A DNA stretch of 64,000 bases, taken from the NCBI GenBank assembly GCA_964570665.1, contig CAZMZH010000001.1:542858-606857 (forward strand), read 5' to 3'. A program made the position numbers and the translations under genes. Positions within the stretch are counted from its first letter, which is position 1. Every line of letters begins with the position of its first letter. This stretch comes from JAJDAT01 sp964570665 (GTDB lineage: Bacteria > Nitrospinota > Nitrospinia > Nitrospinales > JAJDAT01). This document shows positions 45,698 to 53,584 of the stretch, in pieces. The notes under the pieces are model-generated. The model searched no databases, was not told the origin of the DNA, and was given only the letters and a program-made list of their open reading frames with translations.

Positions 45698-46264
45698 ATG
45701 CCCGCAAAAAAAATTGACGAAGATTATTTGATGGATCGGCTAACGGATGTATTTCGCCTACACGGTTATGAGGGAGCCAGCCTCAGTCGGATCTCTCAAG
45801 CTACAGGTCTTAAACGCGCCAGCCTTTACCACCGATTCCCCGGCGGTAAAGAAGAAATGGCCGAGGCAGTTCTAAAATCCGCCGACGAATGGTTTACATC
45901 ACACATTCTGGCTCCTTTAACGGGTTCCGGAAAACCTTTGGCGCGTATTCAGAAAATGACGAAACGCCTCAGCAACTTCTACGGTGCGGGTCGTCATTCT
46001 TGCCTTCTGGATTCGCTATCGATAGGAGAAGAAGATGTCGCTATCCGTCAGCATATAGAAGAGTCGTTTTCCGCTTGGCTTGAGGCTCTTGTTAGGGTCG
46101 CTCTCGAAGCGGGCTTAACCCCGGTTATGGCTAAAGAACGCGCCGAAGAAGCATTGATTGGCATTCAAGGCGCGCTCGTAATGGCAAGGGCTACAGGCAA
46201 CACAAAACCTTTTTTGCGCATACTTAAGAACTTACCTAAATTATTAACATTAGATTCGAAATAA
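45698..46264 (+). CDS. TetR/AcrR-family transcriptional repressor
   Basis: The 188-aa protein has an N-terminal helix-turn-helix with the family pattern (LTDVFRLHGYEGASLSRISQATGLKRASLYHRFPGGKEEMAEAVL, summarised) and a C-terminal ligand-binding helical domain of TetR_C type (YGAGRHSCLLDSLSIGEEDVAI). It likely binds the palindrome in its own promoter and is released by a small hydrophobic ligand. The gene leads a cassette with a hydrolase, a membrane protein and an NTF2-like protein; the ligand may relate to the hydrolase substrate. Confidence 0.92.
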   Translation: MPAKKIDEDYLMDRLTDVFRLHGYEGASLSRISQATGLKRASLYHRFPGGKEEMAEAVLKSADEWFTSHILAPLTGSGKPLARIQKMTKRLSNFYGAGRHSCLLDSLSIGEEDVAIRQHIEESFSAWLEALVRVALEAGLTPVMAKERAEEALIGIQGALVMARATGNTKPFLRILKNLPKLLTLDSK

Positions 46265-46348
46265 AACTTATAGGTTCGTAAGAAAAAATATTTAACGACG
46301 ACTTATCAAACAGAAGCGCTAATTATTTCAAATACGGTAAAAAAAACC

Positions 46349-47296
46349 ATGAAAACAATGTCGGTAATAAACGAGTTGGCCGTCGCGGCTGAGGAAACCT
46401 TCGATGGAACGTGGCCTTTCAAGGCTCGGTACACGATAGCTCCGGGATTTCGCATGCATTATGTAGACGAAGGTCGAGGTGAAACCCTATTGGCCCTTCA
46501 CGGAGAACCTACCTGGGGATACCTGTTCAGAAACCTTATTGAGGAGCTTTCGCCCCAACACCGAGTGGTCGTACCCGACCACATGGGCTTCGGTAAAAGC
46601 GAAACGCCTCAAGAAAGAACCTATCTCCTTCAGGACCATATCGACAACTTGGAACAATTCGTGCTGGATCTTGATCTGCGAGACATCACTCTCGTCATGC
46701 ACGATTTTGGCGGACCGGTAGGGATGGGTTTGGCCATTCGACATCCCAACCGCATTAAAAGAATCGTTAGCGTTAATGGACCCACACCTCTTAATCAACC
46801 GGATCTTGGCGAAGCTCTAACAAAAAACGCCGCTTCTTCCCCATGGTTCAGTTGGATAGCCAAAGCGTATTCGAACAACTCCCTTGAACAAGTTCTAGGT
46901 CAACTTGATTTTAATATTTTAAGCGCTCTCAAATTAAATGGCTTCGAGCGTAATGACAGGATAACGAATACCTGGATACGCGCCTATAATGCTCCGTTCA
47001 AGTCTCCCGAACACTGCCTAGGAGCCATTGGTTGGGCGAAGGGTTTTGCTGAAGGAACGCATCGGTTTGAACCGGCGGGAACTTCTAGGGTAAGAGAACT
47101 TTCCAGTAAACCAGCGCTAGCCTTATGGGGAATGGCAGACAAAACCCTTCAGCTGGAATACTTCATTCCGCTTTTCATTCAAGCCTTTCCAAATGGCACA
47201 GTGCATCGCCTAGAAGGGGTCGGCCACTACAGTCCAGAAGACGCGCCTGAAGAAATTGCCAAACTGACCGCAGAATTTTTACTTAGCAAAGGCTAA
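46349..47296 (+). CDS. Alpha/beta hydrolase, haloalkane-dehalogenase-like
   Basis: The 315-aa protein has the alpha/beta-hydrolase fold with the HGEPTWGYLFRNLI oxyanion region (as in haloalkane dehalogenases), PDHMGFGKSE, and the nucleophile motif MHDFGGPVG, where Asp replaces the usual Ser. The catalytic His is in GVGHYSPEDAPEEI. An Asp nucleophile and Trp after HGEPT are features of haloalkane dehalogenases, which cleave carbon-halogen bonds. The second halide-binding Trp next to the nucleophile is Phe here, so another ester or epoxide substrate is possible. It lies 84 bp after tetR. Confidence 0.82.
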   Translation: MKTMSVINELAVAAEETFDGTWPFKARYTIAPGFRMHYVDEGRGETLLALHGEPTWGYLFRNLIEELSPQHRVVVPDHMGFGKSETPQERTYLLQDHIDNLEQFVLDLDLRDITLVMHDFGGPVGMGLAIRHPNRIKRIVSVNGPTPLNQPDLGEALTKNAASSPWFSWIAKAYSNNSLEQVLGQLDFNILSALKLNGFERNDRITNTWIRAYNAPFKSPEHCLGAIGWAKGFAEGTHRFEPAGTSRVRELSSKPALALWGMADKTLQLEYFIPLFIQAFPNGTVHRLEGVGHYSPEDAPEEIAKLTAEFLLSKG

Positions 47297-47332
47297 ATGG
47301 AAACCCGCAAATATAAGGAAGAGAGGTAACTC

Positions 47333-47749
47333 ATGATCAAAGCATTTATCGGATTTAACAAAGGTATTCTCGCAATGGCTAAACTCTGGCAAGTATGGAT
47401 GGTTCTTCTTGTCTCGGCAAATATGGTAGCGCCATGGTTCTTTTTAGGCACACTTGAAGCAATAGTAACGCTTGTCGGGGTAATGATCGGCATGCTTCTC
47501 ATGATGGTATTATTCGCAAGATATGGTTTTGTGCGACTTCTCGGGCTAGGCCACCTCCCATGGTTTTTTACCGTTCCCTGGCTTTTGCATCGCTTAGACG
47601 AGGCTGTTGGAAGTGGACCTTTTTATTATTGGTTGCTTGCCGTAATCACACTCAATAGCATTTCGCTAATAATAGATACCGTCGATGTCATCCGGTATTT
47701 GAAAGGAGATCGGCAACCCACTATCGCGGCCCACGGCAATGCAATTTAA
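47333..47749 (+). CDS. Small integral membrane protein of the TetR cassette
   Basis: The 138-aa protein has about three to four hydrophobic segments (residues 20-45, 47-65, 70-85, 100-118) and no catalytic motif. It starts at ATG 47333, preceded by AGAGAGG, 36 bp after the hydrolase stop. It is not a recognised transporter family. It may aid export or membrane protection against the hydrophobic compound handled by this cassette, which is inference from context only. Confidence 0.7.
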   Translation: MIKAFIGFNKGILAMAKLWQVWMVLLVSANMVAPWFFLGTLEAIVTLVGVMIGMLLMMVLFARYGFVRLLGLGHLPWFFTVPWLLHRLDEAVGSGPFYYWLLAVITLNSISLIIDTVDVIRYLKGDRQPTIAAHGNAI

Positions 47750-47788
47750 AATTTCGCTCAATTATTATTTTTCAAAAGGAACAAAGTC

Positions 47789-48196
47789 ATGAATTCTAAA
47801 GATACGATTAATCAAGAAACAGCGATGGCAGGATCAGCAGGCATCTCTAAAGATATCGAAGCCATTTCAAGCGTCATTCAGACTTATGTAGAGGGTGGAC
47901 GCAAAGGCAAATCCACCATCATGAAAAGCTCATTTCGGGAAAACGCTACCATACATGGTTATATTGAGGATAACTTGATTGCCGGGTCGATTCAGAACCT
48001 TTACGACTGGGTTTCGCAAAACCCGCCCGCATCGAATCTGGAAGCAAAAATCGTCAACATTGATTCGGCAGAAACCATTGCCACCGCGCGTGTCGAATTA
48101 ACAGGCTGGCTCGGCCACCGCTTCACAGACCAGTTTACTTTGTTTAAAGAAAACGGCGCATGGATCATCACGTCCAAAGTGTTCCACACTCATTAA
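47789..48196 (+). CDS. NTF2-like (SnoaL/lumazine-binding type) protein
   Basis: The 135-aa protein has the cone-shaped NTF2 fold signature: an N-terminal helix (ISSVIQTYVEGGRKGKSTIMKSSF), then ENATIHGY and strands ending ARVELTGWLGHRFTDQFTLFKENGAWIITSKVFH. This is typical of the lumazine-binding-like family, which binds small hydrophobic compounds or performs isomerase-type chemistry. It closes the TetR cassette. No enzyme activity can be assigned. Confidence 0.8.
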   Translation: MNSKDTINQETAMAGSAGISKDIEAISSVIQTYVEGGRKGKSTIMKSSFRENATIHGYIEDNLIAGSIQNLYDWVSQNPPASNLEAKIVNIDSAETIATARVELTGWLGHRFTDQFTLFKENGAWIITSKVFHTH

Positions 48197-48398
48197 TCAA
48201 GGCGTTCAAATTATCCTCCGCCCACATTAATGAGAGTTTTTCTTACCCAACCTAAACCTAAGCTCAATAAAGATTAAGGAATCGCCGATTCAATTTTAAT
48301 TTTTTCTCCGTATATTTAGTGGATCAACTCATTTAAACGGCCAAACAGTTTAAGCTTCTCAGCCGCTTAAAACTCTGAACTACCCAAAAAATATAAAA

Positions 48399-48878
48399 AT
48401 GAACCAAACGCCTTTAAGAGACTTAACGCTGGATTTTCAATCACCCGGTGTGAACTACAACCCTCAATTCGTAAATTTTGGATATTGGACGGCAATTCTT
48501 AACTTTGAGGACAAACTGGCTTCGAATATTCGAAGCGCTGAAAAAGTTTTATATCTTAACGATCCGAGTCAATGGAAAAACAATTCATCCGCCCATAAAA
48601 AAGCCCCCATCGTTTGGGAAAACGATAGTCACTTAACCGTTTTGGATTTTTCGATTTCTTGCGCAGAAACGTCCACTGAAGTTTTTCGTTTGAAAGTTTT
48701 CCCTCCCAAAAAACCCATCCAGTTGGATTTTAAAAAAGAAGGCGATTATATTTTCAGCTATTGGATTCCAAGCGCCGACGCGGCGACAAAAGGAAATCTA
48801 AAGATCCTCTCTCTATCCGGTCATTCAGATCGCCAGATCAAGAGTTTTCAAACTTCATTTAAACCAAACTGGTATTGA
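48399..48878 (+). CDS. Hypothetical protein
   Basis: The 159-aa protein has no signal peptide or membrane helix. It is strand-rich with conserved-looking aromatic positions (NPQFVNFGYWTAILNFEDKL, DYIFSYWIPSADAATKG). No family is recognised. It is convergent with the HDOD gene at 48892-49740, 13 bp from its stop, and has a separate promoter region of about 200 bp. A small cytosolic beta-rich protein is all that can be said. Confidence 0.6.
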   Translation: MNQTPLRDLTLDFQSPGVNYNPQFVNFGYWTAILNFEDKLASNIRSAEKVLYLNDPSQWKNNSSAHKKAPIVWENDSHLTVLDFSISCAETSTEVFRLKVFPPKKPIQLDFKKEGDYIFSYWIPSADAATKGNLKILSLSGHSDRQIKSFQTSFKPNWY

Positions 48879-48891
48879 TCTTCTTTTAGAG

Positions 48892-49740
48892 TTAAGCGTT
48901 TTGTAGAAAAACTTGAGCAGTTTCTTCAAATTGTTCGGAAGCCTCTTCGGCAAGGTTGGAATAAAAGGCATCGTCCTCAATACCAATGACCTTATTAACC
49001 TTCGGGCCGATTTCCTCGACACAAATCTCTGAATTATCTTCAAAAACTACCTGGTGCGCCAAGATGTTAGCAATGTGAACAACAGTGACTTCCATTGGGA
49101 ATGAAAGCGCTTGAGTGGGATTGTGGTGATATTTTGCGACCTCTTCAAAAAATGGCGGCAACTTCCAATAAGTTAAAAGAACCGCTCCAACCTCCGCATG
49201 GGTAAACCCAAACACCTCTTGTTCCGCTTGAGGAAGAGTTCTATTTTCGTTTTTTGCAATAGCGACAGATTCTAAAAATTGTTTGGGGGCATGGAGACAC
49301 ATAAGCAACCTCCCGATGTCATGCAACATTCCGGCTACAAAAACTCTTTCGTGATTCGCCAACTTCAAATGTCCAGCTAGAAGCTTTCCCGTTACGCCAC
49401 AAGCTAGATTGTGCTTCCAAAAGGTTTCCATATTGATAGCCTCTTCAGGAATATCTTTGAATTGACCCATAATGATTGTAGAAAAAACCAAGTCTCTTAA
49501 TTCTTCAGTTCCGATAATACTAATGGCATGAGAAATTGTTTCGACTTTTTTAGGAAATCCGTAAAACGCGCTATTTACTATTTTGAGAAGTCTGGCGGAA
49601 AGACCGGGCTCATTGAGAATTATTTTAGAAATTTCTTTAAAAGAAGAATCCGGATCGTCCACCGCATCCTTCAATTTATAAAACACTTCCGGCAACGATG
49701 GAACATTTGTGCCTGCCTGAAATAATTCTTCAATAAACAT
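48892..49740 (-). CDS. HDOD domain protein, copy 1 of a tandem pair
   Basis: The HDOD domain is a metal-binding HD-like signalling output domain found in bacterial regulators. The 282-aa protein shows its pattern: LPSLPEVFYKLKDAVDDP-type N terminus with ISKIILNEPGLSARLLKIVNSAFYGF, AISIIGTEELRDLVFSTIIMG, and the HD-like metal site VFVAGMLHDIGRLLM, with EQEVFGFTHAEVGAVLL following. It is very similar, residue by residue, to the gene at 49938-50786 and shares its start MFIEELFQ, so the two arose by tandem duplication. The role is likely in c-di-GMP or stress signalling, by family only. Confidence 0.92.
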   Translation of the reverse strand: MFIEELFQAGTNVPSLPEVFYKLKDAVDDPDSSFKEISKIILNEPGLSARLLKIVNSAFYGFPKKVETISHAISIIGTEELRDLVFSTIIMGQFKDIPEEAINMETFWKHNLACGVTGKLLAGHLKLANHERVFVAGMLHDIGRLLMCLHAPKQFLESVAIAKNENRTLPQAEQEVFGFTHAEVGAVLLTYWKLPPFFEEVAKYHHNPTQALSFPMEVTVVHIANILAHQVVFEDNSEICVEEIGPKVNKVIGIEDDAFYSNLAEEASEQFEETAQVFLQNA

Positions 49741-49937
49741 TGGAAAAATATCTTTGTTAGCTGATTAGATAAAGTATAAAGGAAAAATAATTAAAAATGC
49801 GTTAAAGGGGAAAATAAAAAATAGAAGATTTTTAATTAAGCGGTAGGTGGAAAGTTTGCCGCTTCCTGGCTCGCTAATTAAAAAAATAGGACCAATAGCC
49901 CAATAAAAAACGCCTCGATTTTTTTTAATTCTAAAGG

Positions 49938-50786
49938 TTAAGCGTTTTGTAGAAAAACTTGGGACGCTTCTTCAAATTGTTCGGATGCTTCTTCGGCAAG
50001 GTTGGAATAAAAATCATCGTCTTCAATACCAATGACCTTTTTAATCTTCGGATCGATTTCCTCTATACCAATTTCCGAATTATCCGCAAATACTATCTTG
50101 TGCGTCAAGATATTAGCGCTATGAACAATTGCGGTTTCCATTGGGAAAGAATGCGCTTGAATGGGGTCGTGGTGATACTTTGCAACCTCTTCAAAAAATG
50201 GCGGCAACTTCCAATAAGTCAATAAAACCGCTCCAACCTCAGCATGAGTAAACCCAAACACCTCTTGTTCCGCTTCGGGAAGAGTCTTATTTTCGCTTTT
50301 TGCAAGAGCGACAGATTCTAAGAATTGTTTTGGAGCTCGCATACAAATAAGCAACCTACCAATGTCATGCAACAATCCCGCGACAAAAACTCTTTCATAA
50401 TCCAATATTTCTAAATGTCGAGCAAGAAGTTTTCCCGTTACGCCGCAAGCCAGGTTGTGTTTCCAATAGCTCTCCATATTGATGGCGTCTTTTGGAATAC
50501 CCTTGAACGACCCCATAATAGTTGTAGAAAAAACTAGGTCCCGTAATTCTTGGATTCCTATAATGCCAATGGCATGAGAAATAGTTTCTACTTTTTGAGG
50601 AAACCCATAAAAAGCGCTATTAACTATTTTAAGAAGTCTGGCGGAAAGACCGGGTTCTTTGAGAACGATTTCCGAGATTTCTTCAAAAGTGAAATCAGGA
50701 TCGTCCACAGCTTCCTTTAACCGATAAAATACTTCGGGTAAAGAAGGAAGTTTTGTGCCTTCTTGAAATAATTCTTCAATAAACAT
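49938..50786 (-). CDS. HDOD domain protein, copy 2 of a tandem pair
   Basis: Same length (282 aa) and architecture as its downstream neighbour, with FVAGLLHDIGRLLI and the HAEVGAVLLTYWKLPPFFEE region nearly identical. Differences are spread through the protein, for example DDPDFTFEEISEIVLKEPG versus DDPDSSFKEISKIILNEPG, so the copies are diverging under constraint rather than decaying. The 197-bp gap between them and the leader of this copy share similar text with a TATAAT/TATACT-type -10 box, so each copy probably has its own promoter. Confidence 0.92.
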   Translation of the reverse strand: MFIEELFQEGTKLPSLPEVFYRLKEAVDDPDFTFEEISEIVLKEPGLSARLLKIVNSAFYGFPQKVETISHAIGIIGIQELRDLVFSTTIMGSFKGIPKDAINMESYWKHNLACGVTGKLLARHLEILDYERVFVAGLLHDIGRLLICMRAPKQFLESVALAKSENKTLPEAEQEVFGFTHAEVGAVLLTYWKLPPFFEEVAKYHHDPIQAHSFPMETAIVHSANILTHKIVFADNSEIGIEEIDPKIKKVIGIEDDDFYSNLAEEASEQFEEASQVFLQNA

Positions 50787-51294
50787 AAAGGAAATATATT
50801 CGTATGAGTATCGAATAAATTATATAGGAAAAATCATTAAAAGTACGTCACAGAAAGGTAAAGATTTCAAAAAGATAAATAGAATCTAACGGTTACAGAA
50901 AACGTTTATTAAGAGGCAATCGAGCTTAAAAAATTGCTAGAAGAATAGGATATTTTCTAAGATTAAGGGAATAGGATACTGTAGACTTCCTTGAGCTGAT
51001 AAGTTCTGCTGATTTTTCTTTCCAAACGTCGCAATAAATTAAAATCGCCTCTAGCGCCACGCCACCGCCAAATTTATTTCAGCGCTGTAGACTTCGAGAG
51101 AAGAATGCGGTTTAATTAAGTGGCCGCATATTCTTATTTAATCGATATTTAAATTTCCGAAACCACTAGACACATCATACAGAAACGAGACTTTATTAGA
51201 AGCGATTTGATCGCTTAATGTCTGATATTTAATCGTCCCCGTTATAAGAAGAACATAAATTATCAACAATCTATAATCACAGTTAGGAGATTTT
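50787..51294. other. Intergenic region with a relic of a membrane-protein gene
   Basis: About 508 bp. Apart from the HDOD promoter area (near 50820) and the GTG start region of the FKBP gene, it contains a short minus-strand stretch at about 51009-51054 that is clearly related to the intact membrane-protein gene at 52357-53124. Confidence 0.5.
51009..51054 (-). pseudogene. Remnant of a paralogue of the 255-aa membrane protein
   Basis: Translated on the minus strand this piece gives AILIYCDVWKEKSAELI, which lines up with AVLIYRGVWKERAAIFI in the intact gene at 52357-53124. The DNA also matches at most positions (ATTTTAATTTAT then GTTTGGAAAGAAA). Frames on both sides end in stops, so it is a decayed fragment of a duplicate gene. 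Confidence 0.6.
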
Positions 51295-52008
51295 GTGAAC
51301 AAAATCATAATATTTTGCGCCCTTGCCGTTTTTTCCACTTCAACTGCCCTGGCCGATACCGACAAAAAGTTAAAAACCAAGGAGGACAAGTTGGGGTATA
51401 GCATCGGCTTGAATCTTTCCAGCGAAATTCAAGGTCTCCTTAGAGCGGTGGACTTGAACGCCAAAATGGTAGTGGAGGGGTTTCAGGACGGTATTTTGGG
51501 AAACGACCCTTTAATAACGCCGGAAGAATTTCGAAAAGTGATGACTGAACTCGAGTCAAAATTAAAAGCAAAACAAGCCAAGCTCCAAGAAGAAAACATG
51601 AAAAAACAAGCTGGGCTTGGCAAAAAAAATGCGGCCGCAGGAAAAGAATTCCTCGCCAAAAATGGTAAACGAAAAGGCGTAAAAACCACCGCTAGCGGCT
51701 TGCAATATGAAGTTATCAAAGCCGGGACAGGATCTTCTCCGAAGGCTACCGATCAGGTCGAAACTCATTATCGCGGAACGTTGATCAACGGAACTGAATT
51801 TGACAGCTCCTATAAACGCGGCAAGCCGGTGACATTTCCTCTGAACAGGGTCATCAAGGGATGGACTGAAGCGTTGCAGTTGATGAAGGTAGGCGGTAAA
51901 TCGAGGATATTTGTTCCCTCCGAGCTGGGGTATGGCCCTAATGGACCTCCGAAGATTGGCCCCAACTCTACCCTGATTTTTGATATTGAATTGTTGGCTA
52001 TAAAATAG
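51295..52008 (+). CDS. FKBP-type peptidyl-prolyl isomerase, FkpA/Mip-like
   Basis: These enzymes speed proline isomerisation in periplasmic protein folding. The 237-aa protein starts at GTG 51295 after AGGAG. It has a signal peptide (to ALA, about residue 20), then an N-terminal dimerisation and helical part (KLKTKEDKLGYSIGLNLSSEI with the Lys/Ala-rich helix KAKQAKLQEENMKKQAGLGK). The C-terminal FKBP domain is complete: TDQVETHYRGTLINGTEFDSSY, VIKGWTEALQLMKVGGKSRIFVP and YGPNGPPKIGPNSTLIFDIELL. Length and order match FkpA/Mip proteins. Confidence 0.93.
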   Translation: MNKIIIFCALAVFSTSTALADTDKKLKTKEDKLGYSIGLNLSSEIQGLLRAVDLNAKMVVEGFQDGILGNDPLITPEEFRKVMTELESKLKAKQAKLQEENMKKQAGLGKKNAAAGKEFLAKNGKRKGVKTTASGLQYEVIKAGTGSSPKATDQVETHYRGTLINGTEFDSSYKRGKPVTFPLNRVIKGWTEALQLMKVGGKSRIFVPSELGYGPNGPPKIGPNSTLIFDIELLAIK

Positions 52009-52356
52009 TTAAGGAGGAAATATTTATTAAATCGAGGCGAGATCTTTCGGCTTCGCTCAAGATGACATGCGGTGGGGACTTTGCAACTCTAGTTTCTTTT
52101 TCAATTAACGCGTTAAACGAGTCATGCGCTCGAAATGACATTTAGTTAAAGCGAGATCCTTCGCAGAACCAAAAGGTTCTCCTCTGGACGACGTGCGGTG
52201 GGGAGGGTGTTCAATAGAGCCAACTATAATTTGGTTGTTTTCTTTTCATAAAAACTAGAGAGGTCTTGCTTCGAGAACCTCTTCATGACACTTTATAAAA
52301 TTCGCTGTGACATTTTTTTAAAAGGATCTGGTCAGTATGGCCAGATCCTTTTTATT
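52009..52356. repeat. Three degenerate copies of a dispersed intergenic repeat
   Basis: The 348-bp gap is largely built from diverged copies of one element. Copy 1 begins near 52037 (GCGAGATCTTTCGGCTTCGC, then CAAGATGACATGCGGTGGGG). Copy 2 runs about 52151-52215 (GCGAGATCCTTCGC, then ACGTGCGGTGGGG). A shorter piece is at 52255-52290 (GAGAGGTCTTGCTTCGAGAA, then CATGACA). They share the GAGATC-TTCG-ATGACA-GCGGTGGGG order. A terminator lies at the right end. No gene or transposase is present. Confidence 0.55.
52321..52353. terminator. Bidirectional rho-independent terminator
   Basis: A long stem (AAAGGATCTGGTC with GGCCAGATCCTTT, one G-T pair, loop AGTAT) is flanked by T runs on the plus side. 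It sits just before the stop of the minus-strand membrane-protein gene, so it can end that gene on one strand and read-through from the FKBP side on the other. Confidence 0.8.
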
Positions 52357-53124
52357 TTAAACAGCGCTGATTGGAGAACTATCAGGAATTTGGCCAGAAC
52401 GTTCTTTATTCGAGCTGCGTTGCATTAAGCGAACAGCCACCAACAAATTGATCATGACAAAAATGGGAACGACGAGTGTTGGAGCCAGGGCCATCGGCAT
52501 TTCAAAAATGGTTTTCAAACTTGGGATTTCTTCTACCATATACATTGCGCCGGGTAATCCGACATTGATCAATAACATGCCAATGGGAACGATGATGACA
52601 AAACCAATCAAATTTATAAATATCGCTGCCCTTTCTTTCCAAACACCTCTATAAATTAAAACCGCCGCCAACAACGTTAGAGCTCCATATAGAAAGTCTG
52701 GAACTCCAACAAACTTTGCATAGAATGGCGAGAAGTCGCCTGCATAACCTTTATAGATTCCGCCTATCGCAAAGATGCGAAGCCCTTCAAAACTCATAAT
52801 AAGGTAAAGCGGGGTTTGATCGATGATGGCATCAATCCCCAGTCGAAATGTTTTGGAAGCGATCCATGGAATCATGACGATCAAAACCGGGACTTGACCT
52901 ATCCACAACCCTGGAAGCGAGCTTAGAAAACTTGTACTTTGATAATATCCGGATATTCCTAAATAGGCGCTCATGCCTCCCCATAAAGTTAAAACGCTTA
53001 AAACAATACGAACCTGCTGAAGTTGAGTTTGGCTGATTCGACCTACCGTATAGGTAGTTTGCGTGGCCCTAATTATGACGATCGCCTGAATCAAATATAG
53101 AAACGGTATCATTGAAAATCTCAT
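52357..53124 (-). CDS. Polytopic membrane protein of unknown function
   Basis: The 255-aa protein has about seven hydrophobic segments (residues about 4-20, 38-56, 70-92, 105-118, 140-160, 168-188, 205-230), a short charged C terminus and no recognised catalytic or transport motif. The gene is flanked on both sides by degenerate dispersed repeats, and a relic of a closely related gene lies about 1.3 kb downstream (51009-51054), past the FKBP gene. This suggests gene duplication and loss here. It could be a channel, a lipid-related enzyme or a sensor subunit. Confidence 0.7.
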   Translation of the reverse strand: MRFSMIPFLYLIQAIVIIRATQTTYTVGRISQTQLQQVRIVLSVLTLWGGMSAYLGISGYYQSTSFLSSLPGLWIGQVPVLIVMIPWIASKTFRLGIDAIIDQTPLYLIMSFEGLRIFAIGGIYKGYAGDFSPFYAKFVGVPDFLYGALTLLAAVLIYRGVWKERAAIFINLIGFVIIVPIGMLLINVGLPGAMYMVEEIPSLKTIFEMPMALAPTLVVPIFVMINLLVAVRLMQRSSNKERSGQIPDSSPISAV

Positions 53125-53584
53125 GCTTTACTCTTCCCTCCAAATTAAGTGTATATACATGCTAAATGACTAAAAAAAAACCACGATTAACGATAAATAG
53201 ATTTAATCTTTCTGAATTTCATATAGGAGCATATACACGTATTATACTTTTGTCAAATAATTTTTTATTGCTACATATATATAAAGTCTTAGTCAAAAAA
53301 AATTTCATTTCTGAAATGAGATTCTTCCTCGCGGAGCTTGTGTTGAGTTTATCGAAGCGCTCGTCTCAATGACAAGTCATGGGGACGGTGTTCGACAAAA
53401 CCAATTTTAGACTGATAGTTTTTTATAAAATGTTAGTGGTGGTCCCAGTTCCTTTCGCATAAAATTAACTCCCACCCCGTTAAGAAAAACCCTGCGATAG
53501 ATTAGAATTAACTTATAATAGGAATGTTCCATCAAATATTAATATTATTTCTTTTGTGAAGCGCTAAATCATCAAAGAGTTTGT
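53125..53584. other. Intergenic region with a repeat copy, no gene
   Basis: About 460 bp of AT-rich DNA. The middle, 53317-53404, is another copy of the dispersed repeat. A plus-strand frame from 53166 runs through that repeat and is not credible as a gene. The promoter for the radical-SAM-like gene must be near the right end; I could not place it. Confidence 0.45.
53317..53404 (+). repeat. Dispersed intergenic repeat copy upstream of the radical-SAM-like gene
   Basis: The text GAGATTCTTCCTCGCGGAGC, then GAAGCGCTCGTCTCAATGAC and ATGGGGACGGTGTTCGAC, follows the same order as the copies at 52037-52290 on the other side of the membrane-protein gene. Copies are degenerate, so the exact unit and ends are uncertain. 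Confidence 0.5.

Noticed and set aside
53166..53372. Plus-strand frame of 68 codons upstream of the radical-SAM-like gene
   Set aside because: It runs through the dispersed repeat copy, has no ribosome site and its translation ends in repeat-derived text; treated as non-coding.
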